Shown: positions 1 to 20,343 of the stretch, piece after piece | How the letters are laid out: each line of letters starts with the position of its first letter | Position numbering within the stretch: position 1 is the first letter of the stretch | DNA from: Lamellibrachia satsuma | Lineage: Eukaryota > Annelida > Polychaeta > Sabellida > Siboglinidae | Length of the DNA: 64,000 nt | Direction of reading: 5' to 3' | Assembly (NCBI GenBank): GCA_033239005.1 | Contig: BSQZ01000040.1 | Coordinates: 5,332,599 to 5,396,598 of the forward strand | The notes under the pieces: model-generated | What the model was told of the DNA's origin: nothing | Database searches by the model: none | What the model saw: only the letters and a program-made list of their open reading frames with translations | Made by a program: the position numbers and the translations under genes

Positions 1-14
1 GTAACGACTGCGGT

Positions 15-8577
<8,563 letters not shown>

Positions 8578-8589
8578 AGGTGAGTATTT

Positions 8590-9000
8590 CAGTTATCGCA
8601 TTGTTAGATTAGGATTTATGTATACATTATCTTTGCTGAACTATACTATACGTCGTTCGAGATTAGCAATTTTTTTTATTTCGTAGCTAGGAGGTTTTTC
8701 AGATATGTTTATGTAGCAGCAAACTCTTCGGAAGTACGGACCCACCACAACACATGAAATGGAATTGTGAACCGGATGCCGTATCAACCAAGGAAACATG
8801 GAGTTGTAATTCCAGTCCCATACCTGTGGTGTTGCATGGTTTTGTGCTAGAATTGTTATACCTCTGAAAAAGTAGATCCAAGGCCACTTGGTACAATACC
8901 GCAGCCTTTACATAAGCGACATACTGGCACCAAATAGGCACACAATACACGTAACAACGTTACTTATAAGCTAGCAGGGACCAGGTCGCGGCCGATGCTC
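8590..9000. other. No gene seen
   Basis: AT-rich sequence after the Ig receptor. I see no exon, repeat array or recognisable element. Confidence 0.5.
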
Positions 9001-9480
9001 GCACTTATCCCCCAAAGCATTCAAGAAGGTCAATCACAATCAAGACCTGCTAATATGAAGCGATCGCAGCGCAGGACCACTACAAAGTCTGACCTCACGA
9101 CGGACTATTTGTCGTGAGGCAGCAGCCCTTGAAGCCGACATCGCCGAGAAAGGGAGGGGAACGACAGTTACCAGAAACAAGAACCTTGTCCCGGATACTA
9201 CAACGGGACCTGCCATATTTGTCCGTTCTAGACGCTAGTGGACCACCACCAGTCACAACAGAACTCTACAGGAACGATGCCGACAATTGATGCACAAATG
9301 GCGCATCAAAGACCCAACAAGATTCGAATTCGACCGTGTCCATGAAACCGTTGAACTCATCGTCAACCATTGCAGCTTGAGCGGAGGAATCTCTGAGGAA
9401 CACTCAGCATCCCCTAATGCAATCGAGTGGATCAACAACCTGAAAATACAAGGTCTAATCTATTAATTCGAAAGAAGAAG
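9000..9480 (+). other. Unrecognised remnant, possibly a retroelement 3' end
   Basis: The stretch is GC-richer than its surroundings and has interrupted plus-strand coding-like sequence. The longest part reads LMHKWRIKDPTRFEFDRV and ends INNLKIQGLIY before a TAA near 9465, followed by a purine-rich gaaagaagaagaagg tail. I do not recognise the family. The terminal stop and tail-like run suggest a retroelement 3' end, but this is inference. Confidence 0.3.
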
Positions 9481-9943
9481 AAGGAGCCGTTGCATCTGTT
9501 GCTCTAGACTAACATGTGCTTAACGTTGACCATTCTTGCAACCCAGTCACTTGAATACGCATGCTTGATAAAACATAATATTGGTCATAACGAAAACGAC
9601 ACTTTCGTGTAGCTTATTTCTAATTTGCCATGCATAATCTTTTCTAGCGGTGATATCAAGAAATTTGGCCGACGCAAAGAGAGGATGAAGACACTAAAAC
9701 TAAGACCACAAGAAAGCGAACCAGTATTGAGCTGCACGAATAAGTACTCAAACATAGAGTTCTTGAATTGAAATCGATTTCAAAAATGTATTCTCGAAAA
9801 CATCATTAAAGAGGTGTAATGTTTGCCAAGTTTGGGGTTTTATCGTTGGCGATCAATATGGTGTGCTACAGCTTACGAAAACATATTATATGATTATTAT
9901 TTCCCGGTACGAGTTATTATTTCAGTTTGCCAACATAATAACA

Positions 9944-10372
9944 TTATTTTACAACATGTTTGACATCAGCCTCTGTTATGTTCATGCATTGCTTCTCAAA
10001 CGTCAGTCCACAGTATCGGTGGCCAAGGGCTGTCATCATGTTTCGGTAGCACCAACGAGAATTGTACCCGGTTGCGAGAAGATGAGGTTCGATTCGCCCG
10101 CAACATGCGGCGCCACTACGATGTAGGCGCGACTGAATAACTGGCGCGTCTCGTGAAACCCAGGCACAGGATTGTCGCCATATGCGACAGTTTTCAGGCC
10201 GACCGAGTCTGCGTGTCTCCGTAGCATGGCGAGTATATCATCGTGGTGATCGAACCATCGTTTCTTAGAGCGGCGGTTCAGGATGACTGTGTCACGAGGC
10301 GGTACCTGCTCAGACATCCCCGTCCGGAATTGCACCGACAAGACCTGCTCTATGCAATCAAACGCATTGGGT
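9944..10372 (-). pseudogene. GT61 (DUF563) glycosyltransferase C-terminal fragment, broken
   Basis: On the minus strand the frame reads FDCIEQVLSVQF, then DTVILNRRSKKRW, LFSRAYIVVAPHVAGESNLI and FSQPGTILVGA. GT61 enzymes (EOGT, POMGNT2, plant xylosyltransferases) have a conserved 'VGPHGAGLxNxxFxxPGT' core near the C terminus. This matches in order, but the first Gly of that core is Ala, the Gly after His is Val, and the Leu is Glu. The frame then shifts by one near 10036 to continue MMTALGHRYCGLTFEKQC and ends NITEADVKHVVK with a stop at 9944-9946. The frameshift and core substitutions suggest a pseudogene. Upstream exons were not found. Activity would be Golgi or ER glycan transfer if it were functional. 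Confidence 0.6.
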
Positions 10373-10399
10373 CATAACTTCAGTACACCACGTTTGACT

Positions 10400-11030
10400 A
10401 TTACACATTTAGTTTTGACACATGAATACATTTCGACTTACCTCATGACTTTGACAATTCACCAACTCAGTGTAATTTATTCATGAGGTTCCCATAGGTT
10501 GGCACCCTAGTCAAAATAATAAGAATACGATATAATCACATAAGGAACATGCACAAAAATTTGTTTACAAATTCAGGTACGTATACAAAAGACGCTAAAA
10601 CTAGGTGAAACTTGATGAATGGTCTCCCAAGTAAAATGCGCTATTCTAATAGAAGTTATGTTGTGTGAAACGGTACGTCTGCATTTCTAAACTATCTACG
10701 AACTGACAGTTACTGACAGTGTAAAAAATGTTACCCGGATGAAAAACCCAGGCTATGCACATCTCAATCAATAAACTTACAACATTCCCTTGTAATGTCA
10801 TCTTATAATATAAAGTCACGTTTAAAAATCATCACAGACGGAGAGTACAAATGACTTCAACGTTACCGCAACCAGAGAAAACATTAGATAAATATTTCTT
10901 ACCGAGTCGCAAGCACAAATATATAATTGTACGTGTATAGAAAATAAAATATGTTAGTCTGTCAAATGTTATTTCCTGATTAGCTCAATACTGCCTCTTC
11001 ATATGACAAAAAGTGCACAAAGCAGTGTTA
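10400..11030. other. No gene seen
   Basis: AT-rich intergenic sequence without exons or arrays that I can recognise. Confidence 0.5.
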
Positions 11031-11039
11031 AGGAAGGAA

Positions 11040-11260
11040 CAGTGTTGAGTGTATATAAGAAACGAATCATTCTCACAGAGGACGATTCAAGAAAGGAATA
11101 TAGTATATAATGATTGTATTAATACTACCAAGAGTTAATATGTTGAAACATGTTATTGATATATCTGATTAAGGTGGACTTTCGAGAAAACAGTGGCTTA
11201 CTTGACTACTTGCTTTGGAAGATATTCTTGTTAAATCCGTGTTAAATAAGTGTTGTCTAA
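11040..11260 (+). mobile_element. Degraded 3' end of the LINE found intact at 12.5-15.0 kb
   Basis: It matches the LINE 3' region in order: ttctcacagagga, an altered tttaa..gttgaaaca block, gtggactttcgag and a remnant of the tail (cttgttaaatccgtgttaaa). Compare 14756-14997. Confidence 0.7.
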
Positions 11261-11399
11261 ACATTGTTGGAAGCAGTTGTTTCCGTCGTTCTATGAATAT
11301 TGCATTTTGTATAACCTTTTAATCGGATGACAGACTGGCGGTTCTGCTTGTGTGTGTGGCAAATAAAAATGGATGTCCTAGCATGAAATAGGTAACAAT

Positions 11400-11800
11400 G
11401 TTGCCATACAATGCAAGCAAGTGGACAAGGAAGCCATACAACAGCAAGCAAGTGGACAAGGAAGCCATACAACAGCAAGCAAGTGGACAAGGAAGCCATA
11501 CAACAGCAAGCTAGTGGACAAGGAAGCCATACAACAGCAAGCAAGTGAACAAGGAAGCCATACAACAGCAAGCAAGTGGACAAGGAAGCCATACAACAGC
11601 AAGCAAGTGGACAAGGAAGCCATACAACAGCAAGTAAGTGGACAAGGAAGCCATACAACAGCAAGCAAGCGGACAAGGAAGCCATACAACAGCAAGCAAA
11701 TGGACAAGGAAGCCATACAACAGCAAGCAAGTGGACAAGGAAGCCGCTGGCTTTTTGAGAGCCCATATTTTAACATATGTATGGTCCGCTCTTTTTAAAT
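11400..11800 (-). mobile_element. Reverse-oriented LINE 3' UTR fragment hosting a minisatellite
   Basis: The flank after the array (gtggacaaggaagcc, then ggctttttgagag) is the reverse complement of the LINE 3' UTR at about 14890-14930. The array unit carries the same gtggacaaggaagcca core. Confidence 0.65.
11421..11745. repeat. 31-bp minisatellite, about 10 copies, LINE-derived
   Basis: Unit gtggacaaggaagccataca plus acagcaagcaa, strict 31-base period. Copies differ by single bases (for example cta for caa, gaa for gga). Because 31 is not a multiple of three, every frame cycles through the same peptides; these ORFs are not genes. Confidence 0.95.
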
Positions 11801-13256
11801 ATATGTCAGTTTTGTTTTATACAGATTGACACATGCCGATATATTTACAGTTAGTAGATAATGCGTTCTCGTCTATAATATTCCTTAAATTTTAAGAACA
11901 TGGTCTCCTATTCATAAAAAAAAATTGTACGCAGGTTTGTTTTCGGCCCACAATTGATATATTTCGCACTAGAGTAGAACAATCTAGTTAAATCGTGTTT
12001 TATATGGTAGATGATTTATAGCCTATTTTATAAGCAACCAATCAATCACACCGTTAATTTAATACTGCCATCGTGGTGTTCATCCAACTGTGTCCGCTGT
12101 TTGACATGAGTTGAATATCTGTCCAAAAAGTTTAGCAAGGGTGCCCGATTGTAATCGAGCTGTGGACACGGTTGGCACTCAATAAACCAGCGTTACGTCA
12201 GTAGGATACATAATAGTTTTTCGACCCATCCCTTTGTTATCCCTTTCCCAGCTTACTCATTCACATGTGGACGATTGTACATTATTATTGTACATTATTA
12301 ATACATACACACACTTATGGTCTGTTGCACACACTGAAACCATTTTGTGACACTGTACATACATGTTGAATGAGCAGTGCAAGTTACAGTACTGACACAC
12401 GTTTGCCATGTAGCTTCATTCGTCATATTATCATTGAAACATTTCACACGAGACGCTTGATCGAATCGGGATAGCATTCATTAAATAATACACGCACGAA
12501 TGAACGCATGCAAAATGTATCATAATGGGAGATTTTAACCATGGACACATACAATGGAATTCTCTAGAGAGCACAGGGATTGAGGATCAACAATTTCTAT
12601 GTTTAATCCAGGATAGCTTTCTTACTCAGCACGTACTAGAACCAACCAGGGGAGAAAATGTATTAGATATAGTTTTGTCATCGCAAAAAGAATTAGTGGA
12701 CAATGTAAAAATATTAGGTAATAGTGACCATAATTAAATACATTTTGACATCAATGTAAAATCAGAAAGTAAAAATAAGAAAACGTACAAGAGAAACGTC
12801 CACAATGGTAACTACAAAGATATGAGAAAATACTTAGCAAAGCTAGATTGGAATTGGATGCTGATGAATAAGACCGCAATTGAATGTTGGAATATTCTAA
12901 AATATGAAATTGAGAGTATCGTCGATAAATTTGTTCCCTTCCAAAAACAAGGAAAACGGTGTAGAAAGAAACACTTGTCAAAAGAGGCAATTAGAAAAAT
13001 AATGCTAAAATAAACTGTGTGGAGGGTTTATAGGCGTACCAGAAAGGAAGAAGACTATGCAAAATAAAAAGAGGCACTTAATGCAGCTACAACTTAAATC
13101 AGACAATCTAAAAGAAGCTATGAGCAAAAACTGTCATGTAACATAAAAAATTACAGCAAGAGTTTTTATGCATATGTCAGGAGTAAACAAAACGTACAAG
13201 ACAAGGTTGGACCTCTAGAAGACAGTGCTGGAAACATAATATCACAGGGGTTTTTA

Positions 13257-14876
13257 ATGGCGGAAGACCTAAATGGTTACTTCAGTTCAGTGTTTACCAA
13301 AGAAGATATTAGTTCATTACCAGTTGCTGATGCTAAATTTCAGGGGGCTAAATCTGACTATTTAGTTGTAACTCCAGAATTGGTAGCTAAGAACATAAAG
13401 GCAATGAAGGATAACAAATCACCGGGAGTGGATGGGATTCCTCCAAAATTACTAATGGAAACAGTAGATCAAATCAGTATACCACTTGCAAGAGTATTCA
13501 ACTTGTCATTAAAAGAGGGAGTTGTTCCGTTTGAATGGAAAGAAGCAAACATCATACCATTATTTAAAAAGGGTTCGAGAAATAAGTCAGAGAATTACAG
13601 ACCAGTGAGTTTAACGTCAGTTATTTGTAAATTATTAGAAAAGTTAATTAAATACTATATGGTGGACTTCCTCGTTAAGCATAAATTATTAAATTCATCT
13701 CAACATGGATTCCTTACAGCGAGGTCATGCTTAACAAATATGTTATGTTTTTTGGAAGAAATCACTAAGTGGATAGACGTGGGATCGCCAGTAGATATTA
13801 TCTACTTAGATTTTCAGAAAGCTTTTGACAAAGTGCCACATCAAAGATTACTACTTAAATTAAAAGTCCATGGTATCGGGGATAGCATAACTGACTGGAT
13901 AGAACAATGGCTGACTGACAGAAGACAACGAGTTGTAGTAGATGGAGAAGTTTCAAATTGGAAATCGGTTTTGAGTGGGGTACCTCAAGGATCAGTATTA
14001 GGACCTACATTATTCTTAATTTATATCAATGACTTGGACGACAGTATAACAAGTAACGTACTGAAATTTGCGGATGACACAAAACTTTTTAGAAAGGTTA
14101 ATACTGATGGTGATAAACAACATTTACAAAACGATCTAGACAGATTAGTGAAATGGTCTGAGAAATGGCAGATGCTGTTAAATTTTGGGAAATGTAAATG
14201 CCTACATACAGGACATGGGAACTTGAATGTAAACTATAAAATGGGAGATACTGTTCTGGGTACTACTGTAAAAGAAAATGACTTAGGACTTACAATAAGC
14301 GCTGATATGAAAGTTTCAGAGCAGTGTGGTATTGCAGCTTCAAAGGGTAATCAAATTCTTGGATTGATTAGAAGAAACATAACACACAAGGGAAAAAAGT
14401 TAATTATACCTCTTTATAAAGCAATAGTTAGACCTCATTTAGAATACTGTATACAAGCATGGAGACCATATCGTAAGAAGGATATAGATACGCTTGAACG
14501 CATACAAAGGAGAGCAACTAAAATGATTCCAGAACTTAGAGACCTTAGTTATGAAGAACGCCTGAAAGAATGTGGTTTAACAACTCTAGAGACAAGGAGG
14601 TTAAGAGGAGATCAGATTGAAGTTTTTAAGATATTGAATGGGTATGAAAATATTGATAGAAATATGTTTTTCTCACTCCAGAAGGATAGCAGAACTAGAG
14701 GACATGAGGTAAAATTAGTAAAGGATCAATGTAGATTGGACATCAGGAAGCACTCGTTCTCACAGAGGACAATAAATGAATGGAACAAATTGTCTACAGA
14801 TTGTGTAACTGCTAGCAGCGTGAATATGTTTAAAAACAAGGTTGACACATATCTCAGGAGGGCGGGTTATAAGTAG
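13257..14876 (+). CDS. LINE reverse transcriptase ORF, 539 residues, partial
   Basis: Uninterrupted ORF within the LINE. Reverse-transcriptase blocks in order: SPGVDGIPPKLL (about residues 55-66), NIIPLFKKGSRNKSENYRPV, IIYLDFQKAFDKVPH, LSGVPQGSVLGPTLF, LKFADDTKLF with the catalytic FADD in place of YADD, then the C-terminal PHLEYCIQAWRPY and RRATKMI motifs. The annotated Met is simply the first after an upstream stop; the natural protein started in the endonuclease domain. It lacks a complete endonuclease, so it cannot retrotranspose alone. Confidence 0.9.
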   Translation: MAEDLNGYFSSVFTKEDISSLPVADAKFQGAKSDYLVVTPELVAKNIKAMKDNKSPGVDGIPPKLLMETVDQISIPLARVFNLSLKEGVVPFEWKEANIIPLFKKGSRNKSENYRPVSLTSVICKLLEKLIKYYMVDFLVKHKLLNSSQHGFLTARSCLTNMLCFLEEITKWIDVGSPVDIIYLDFQKAFDKVPHQRLLLKLKVHGIGDSITDWIEQWLTDRRQRVVVDGEVSNWKSVLSGVPQGSVLGPTLFLIYINDLDDSITSNVLKFADDTKLFRKVNTDGDKQHLQNDLDRLVKWSEKWQMLLNFGKCKCLHTGHGNLNVNYKMGDTVLGTTVKENDLGLTISADMKVSEQCGIAASKGNQILGLIRRNITHKGKKLIIPLYKAIVRPHLEYCIQAWRPYRKKDIDTLERIQRRATKMIPELRDLSYEERLKECGLTTLETRRLRGDQIEVFKILNGYENIDRNMFFSLQKDSRTRGHEVKLVKDQCRLDIRKHSFSQRTINEWNKLSTDCVTASSVNMFKNKVDTYLRRAGYK

Positions 14877-14956
14877 GTGAACATTGTTGGACTCTCGATA
14901 AGCCAATGGCTTCCTTGTCCACTTGCCATCTGGGCCTTTGGCTTGGATGGCAAATC

Positions 14957-14997
14957 TTGTTAAATCTTGTTAAATCTTGTTAAATCTTGTTAAATAT
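14957..14997 (+). repeat. LINE 3' terminal 10-bp repeats
   Basis: Four to five units of tcttgttaaa close the LINE at 12.5-15.0 kb. The same motif marks the ends of the fragments near 11.2 and 20.6 kb. Confidence 0.85.
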
Positions 14998-15814
14998 TCA
15001 GGTCATCCATTTGGAGCGCTTCAGTCGTATACATATATTATGAACGACTCTCTTTATATTGAAACTGTTAGACGGTCATGACGTTGTTTGTTTTCAGGAG
15101 ACAAGGTTGACTAAATCTGAATGTCAGAATATAAAAACAATATGAAACCAGGTTACATCGGTTTTGCTAACTCCCCTAATAACGACTCATATAACCTCAA
15201 TGTTGGCTGAAAGTCTAACCTTGAATCCATTGATGAAAATTATTGTAGTATATTGACGTGAAACATGGTCTCTTACAAAAAAAGGAAAAAGATTGAAGAG
15301 TCTTCACCTTCGCTGGCTTTGACGAACACTGCGGATTAACTATTACGATCACGTCACGAGTGACGGCTTTCTCGCAGCATCGAAACAACATTAGCTTCAC
15401 CACACTATCAAGTAGAGACTGCTATGGGAAAGCCGTGCGCTCAGAATGCCACCGAATAGAACATCCTGTCGGGCCCAAAACTGCCACGATGAGAGGCCCT
15501 GTTGGCCCGCGCAGTGCATGGATATATAATATGTTTACTAACACTTATGTTACGGAAGTAGATCGAGTTTGGCGGCTGACGTGTGTATTATATTACAGCA
15601 CCTCTCATTCTGTTTATTAGTGATATGCACGACAGTGCAGTAGTATTCACTTGAGTAGTGGCTCAGTAGTTGCGAGTCGTTTGTTTATTTGAGATAAACT
15701 GGATCAGCCTTACGATGTACGCTGGTCCGAAACTCAACAAAATTCCGGCGCAACAATTAATATAATGTAATCGCAGCAACAAATGTCGTGTAACGTGCGC
15801 TGACCCAGATAACG

Positions 15815-16410
15815 TATACATGCAAGTGGTATGATATCAACATACTAGGTTATTATAGTTGTTAAATTTAAATTGCAGTGAACATATAATGTTCACCTAT
15901 ATCCATACATAATATACTATTCGGTTATAATTACAGTCTACAGGCTAGCAGCGCGTAAATTATACAATGTTTGTATTACATTCAATTTATTAAACATAAT
16001 TGGTCATGTGCAATACATTGTATACATTATGACCACGTGCGTGCGGGATAAGACATAGGAACCGTCTTGCCCCATGTGCATTAGGACCATCGTGCCCCAC
16101 ATGCACTACGCTGAATACAAAACACAATATACTATTGCCCATTTTGTATTTTTTGACATGTCAACTGATTAATACTATTATTATGTCACCAATTAATGAC
16201 ATTATTCATATCGTTTTATAGTGAGGTGCACCATTTTACTACTGCCAAAATATTACACCAGAGTGTATAATACGGCATATAAAAGTAAAAAACACACTGA
16301 TTTAATTACGTCTGTCTCGTGCTGCTGAGCTTTTGGGGGTGAGTATCCGATATATGTTAGCTTCATTTTGCACCAGAGTTCGGTACGTTCAGAGTACTAT
16401 ATATTGTTGT
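15815..16410 (+). mobile_element. Dispersed repeat, second copy of the element core at 28.74-29.38 kb
   Basis: Long colinear similarity to 28741-29380, for example the runs ggataagacatagg, accgtcttgcccca, acacactgatttaatta and ttcattttgcaccaga. The terminal inverted repeats seen around the 28-kb copy are not clear here. Confidence 0.7.
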
Positions 16411-16745
16411 CACGAGAGTGTTTCCAGCCAGATAACATCACTCGTGCCTGCGGTGGCGTTATGTGGCTGGTGACACTCGAGTGACATCTACAAACATTTT
16501 GCTGTTCCTGTTATATAACGGTTAATTAACATTTGAGCATAATTTTTCACTTCCTACATTTGTAAATATGTTGCTTGGCCGGCTTCACGAAGCATTCGTA
16601 CCGTACGAAGGAACTGATGTGTACGTTTGACGCCGATTACGTAAATCGCAACAATCACAGAAACCACGCAGAGCGTTCGAACAATCGCGTATCTGCGCCA
16701 ACGCGCGTACTCGGTCGCGTTCGAAATGATTAAAACGTCTGATGG

Positions 16746-16870
16746 ATTCTCAGAACGAGGCTGCCGTGTGTTATCTGGGTTGATATATCACGGTAAAATG
16801 CTGTAGACCAATCAGGTAGTCTTATTACCATATCCATCCAGATAATGCACGGCATCCTCGTTCTGGGAAT
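16746..16870. repeat. Imperfect 41-bp inverted repeat, possible short MITE
   Basis: Left arm starts attctcagaacgaggctgcc at 16746. The right arm ends ggcatcctcgttctgggaat at 16870. They are reverse complements with a few mismatches, separated by about 43 bases. Total length is about 125 bp. Confidence 0.7.
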
Positions 16871-16871
16871 T

Positions 16872-19800
16872 ATATGTTAAACATACGTTTGTCAATGTCG
16901 AGTGGATATCAGCACGGCTAGATATCAGAACGGCTAGCAGTTGTATAAATGAAAATAATCAATATAACGCAGTTTTTATTAATATAATGCTCATGAACTA
17001 TTTATTTGCATTCTTGTGTTACAAACACACACACATCATAATTGTATATCACAATAGCTTGAACATGGTAACATGGACATGGTTTGTAAAAGCAATATAC
17101 CCCTGCCCAAAATGTATACCGTGTTTTAGAGGTTACATAATACCTTACACCTTAATAATGCAATACGTTTTAAGTCTACTCGTCTGTGCAAAAAAATCAC
17201 TGAACAACCAGGACAAACATATGTCATTACATTTGTTTTTTATACAAACACAACATATAGCAAGGTTAGGGTGCTCCATAGAGCAGTATGGAGAGTACAA
17301 TTGCTATACATATCTGACTCTTCACCATGATTGTCGCGTGGGGTGTCTTCACAGACGCTTGCACAGCCGATCAAGCATTGACGATGCCGTGACTATGCGT
17401 CTGTGGCCAGGAACATCGTCGTCTTCTTATACGATGCCCCAAACACGAACCACGTGCAGCAGCACGTGTCGCGTGGCACACAGAGATGGTGGTCCGATCC
17501 CGTCTAGCAAAATTTACTGGGCCATTGATGGCTCTAAAACGATATTTGGTCCAATGATGGCTGTCATTGACTCAACTGACATTAGCTTGCCATGAAAAAT
17601 ACATGACTGGAGCAATGACAGCTGTCAATCATTGGCCCAATCAGGCTTTGTTGGGCCAATGAAAAACAGCCAATGTGGGCCAATGAAAAAAGCATGTTTG
17701 AACTTCAATGGCCCAATGATGTATTGTTAGCTGGGGGATCCAGTGCCAAGGAATACAGCAAAGTGATTTTTCGTAATTTTTTATTAACAAAACAACTACA
17801 CTTTTTTTCAGTAACAAGGTCAACACGTACAGTTCGTTATTCGATCACATTGTTTGTTAAAAAAGATACAAAAAACACGTGTGCATATTTGCTAGGCAGA
17901 CAGCTTACAGAGAAATCTAACAAACAACTTGAAAGCATTATTTAAATAAATTGTGTTTATCATTTCGTCGTAATATCCTTGATATATGCACCAATATACT
18001 GGAAATGTACCTGCCTCTGGATATACGAACAAGATTGCGTGATCCGTCAATTACATATCCACTCAAACTAGCTACGATCTACCTCACAGTACCAAGACAA
18101 GATTAATGTATATCGTCTCTGACAAATCATTCCAGAGATTAAAATAATTATAATGCTGTATCGAAAACACAATAATTGTTTCATAACAGAAACAATCACA
18201 CCTTCCCTACAATATTTGTTAGAAATTCATAAGTGGATATTGCAGTTGTACTGGTGTGTGCTTTGAACCAATTGTTTCTGTTCTCATTCTGTTGCATTTC
18301 CCAATGTGCATAAACATTATTTGCATCATAATTACTCACAACTGACTGACTTAATAGCAGGGTTCAATCTAGGTCTCACCTTTGCACCATTGACGCAATA
18401 TTTAAAAAAACTGGCGCAACCATATTGCATGAGTGCGCCCAAAAAAATTAGTTGACGTGCCCTAACAAAATGTAAATCTACTTAATTGACGCGAATATCC
18501 CTCCAATTGTTCGACTATTTTGGAGCTATCCTGTAATTTTATGCAGTGTGCAGTGGCATCTTTTCGTCGTTCGATAATCGGATTTCACTCAAAAAACAAC
18601 TGTTCAAGCAATTTCTTAGCACTCAACTTAAATTATTGTTATAATATCAACCTCTTTGTTTCTTCATTTTCTGGGTCAAAATGGCGTATTCTCTTTAGTA
18701 TGGCAAAAATGGCCCCAACCAGTATAAATTATTTGCCTGCACTTTTACTTAGTTATAATTTATGCTTTTTCACCAGTCAGATCATCTATATATGTGCAGA
18801 TCTGGCAAAAAAAACTGTGATAGAGTGGCCTTTTTTGAGGGGTGGCTGCTTGGAGGGGTTCTACTTGTACTGTAATTGATCTGCTACCAATCACTGGCAT
18901 TCCACACCATTGGTGCAATGTTGTCCAAAAATGGCCCCCTTTTGCAACCTGGATGGGCCATTGGCCCACTTTTCCAAATTCATAGATTGAACCCTGTAAC
19001 AGTAACAAATAAACATCATACTTCTAGAGAAAAACGTTCTCCAATCCACACAGTTGGTCATACAAACATTACACATAATATAAAAATAATGTGTAAGTAA
19101 AATCGATATAAAAAGATTGCAAAATGCTTGCTTTATCACATACAGCAACAATGGAAAGATAGCTAAACTTGTTCAACCCGAACTATACAAGTTATCATGA
19201 AACAAGCCAAGCCATACAATGACTGAATCGTTTAACAGAGCGCTATATATATATAAATAAATAATATAACTTACTAGATATAATATTAAAATCAAGCCTA
19301 ACAACAATGCTAATAACCATGGAGAGAACTTGTCTTGGAAAAAGTAAGTTGATGTGCAAGCAGTATATACACAATAACCCCACCGTGAAAAAAAATCTAT
19401 TATCGGGACATAATAGAACAACAAAAGAAACGCGAAAATGTTAACATACGTTTTTGTCATAACAAATGAACCAGTCAAACTTTTGTCGACACAGAACGAC
19501 GCAGCTAAATGTGATGTCTCGATTAAACACAAAAACTTGTGCGGGGCGCACATGCTACAACATCACTGGGAACCAGCAGAGGCATATATGTGGTCAGAGT
19601 ATGTCAACTTGCCAATAAAAAGCTATAAAGCAGGTCCTGTAAAACTCTATGTTAAACTATTTGCACTTCTTTTGTTCGGAATATATGAGTTGACTGAACG
19701 GGAAGCATGGATTCAGAGTGGGCTTCTCTTGTTCGTTGCAGTGGGAATTACACAAACAATTGTCGTGTATACCCAAAACAGCGCAGTTTTGGATCTATCA

Positions 19801-20343
19801 CAGTCAAAGATTCATGTAACCATTTTTAAAAGCCATCACCACTTTGTGAGTCTGTGACAAATAATGAAATTGAAATTAATCCCGTCTACTTATTGGTCCA
19901 CCCCTTCTGGGCACATAGTCACCCCGCCTACTTGGCTGAATATAAGTAGTCACGGTAACCCAAACGTGCATGCGTGGTTATTAAAGCTACAGAGTCTGAA
20001 TGTTTTAATTTTAAAATCATCATAGCATAAACAATATATACATTATAAAATATTGACTAACTGAATGTATTTTAATAAACCACACAGTTTTAATAAAATT
20101 AGACTGTGATCTGTTTAATGTGAATGCTTCACCCTGAATATCATGTTTACATCGTAGAACTGCAAGTTCGATATTCAAAAACAGATAACGGTAAAATTAT
20201 ATTTAAAAACCATGTTTCATTAAAACACATTTGGGCAGTCAAGATGGTAGTAGAGATATATTTGATACTATGTAACGTGATTTTTTAACTGAAAACGGTC
20301 AGACTCTGTCCCGCTAATATGCATGCCATCCATACAGAGTTCC
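16872..20343. other. Intergenic region with two unrecognised ORFs
   Basis: The longest ORFs are 16987-17595 (202 residues, plus) and 19438-19857 (139 residues, plus, with a hydrophobic segment LLLFVAVGITQTIVV). Neither resembles a family I know, neither has convincing splice sites or coding bias, and both may be chance. Short direct repeats of gggccaatgaaaa lie at 17637-17720. No other structure was seen. Confidence 0.4.

Larger units (their letters stand above)
12515..15000 (+). mobile_element. 5'-truncated CR1/jockey-like LINE
   Basis: It begins inside the endonuclease domain (MGDFNHGHIQWNS at 12525) and continues in the same order as an ORF2: endonuclease end, linker, reverse transcriptase, C-terminal region, short 3' UTR. 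It ends in a simple tail, four to five copies of tcttgttaaa at 14957-14996. Stops interrupt the region before the long ORF (12735, 13012 and others), so the copy is inactive. The tail of short tandem repeats instead of poly(A) is typical of CR1-like LINEs. Confidence 0.85.

Noticed and set aside
16987..17595. 202-residue ORF as a gene
   Set aside because: There is no family resemblance, no splice context and mixed composition. I mention it only as an unrecognised ORF.
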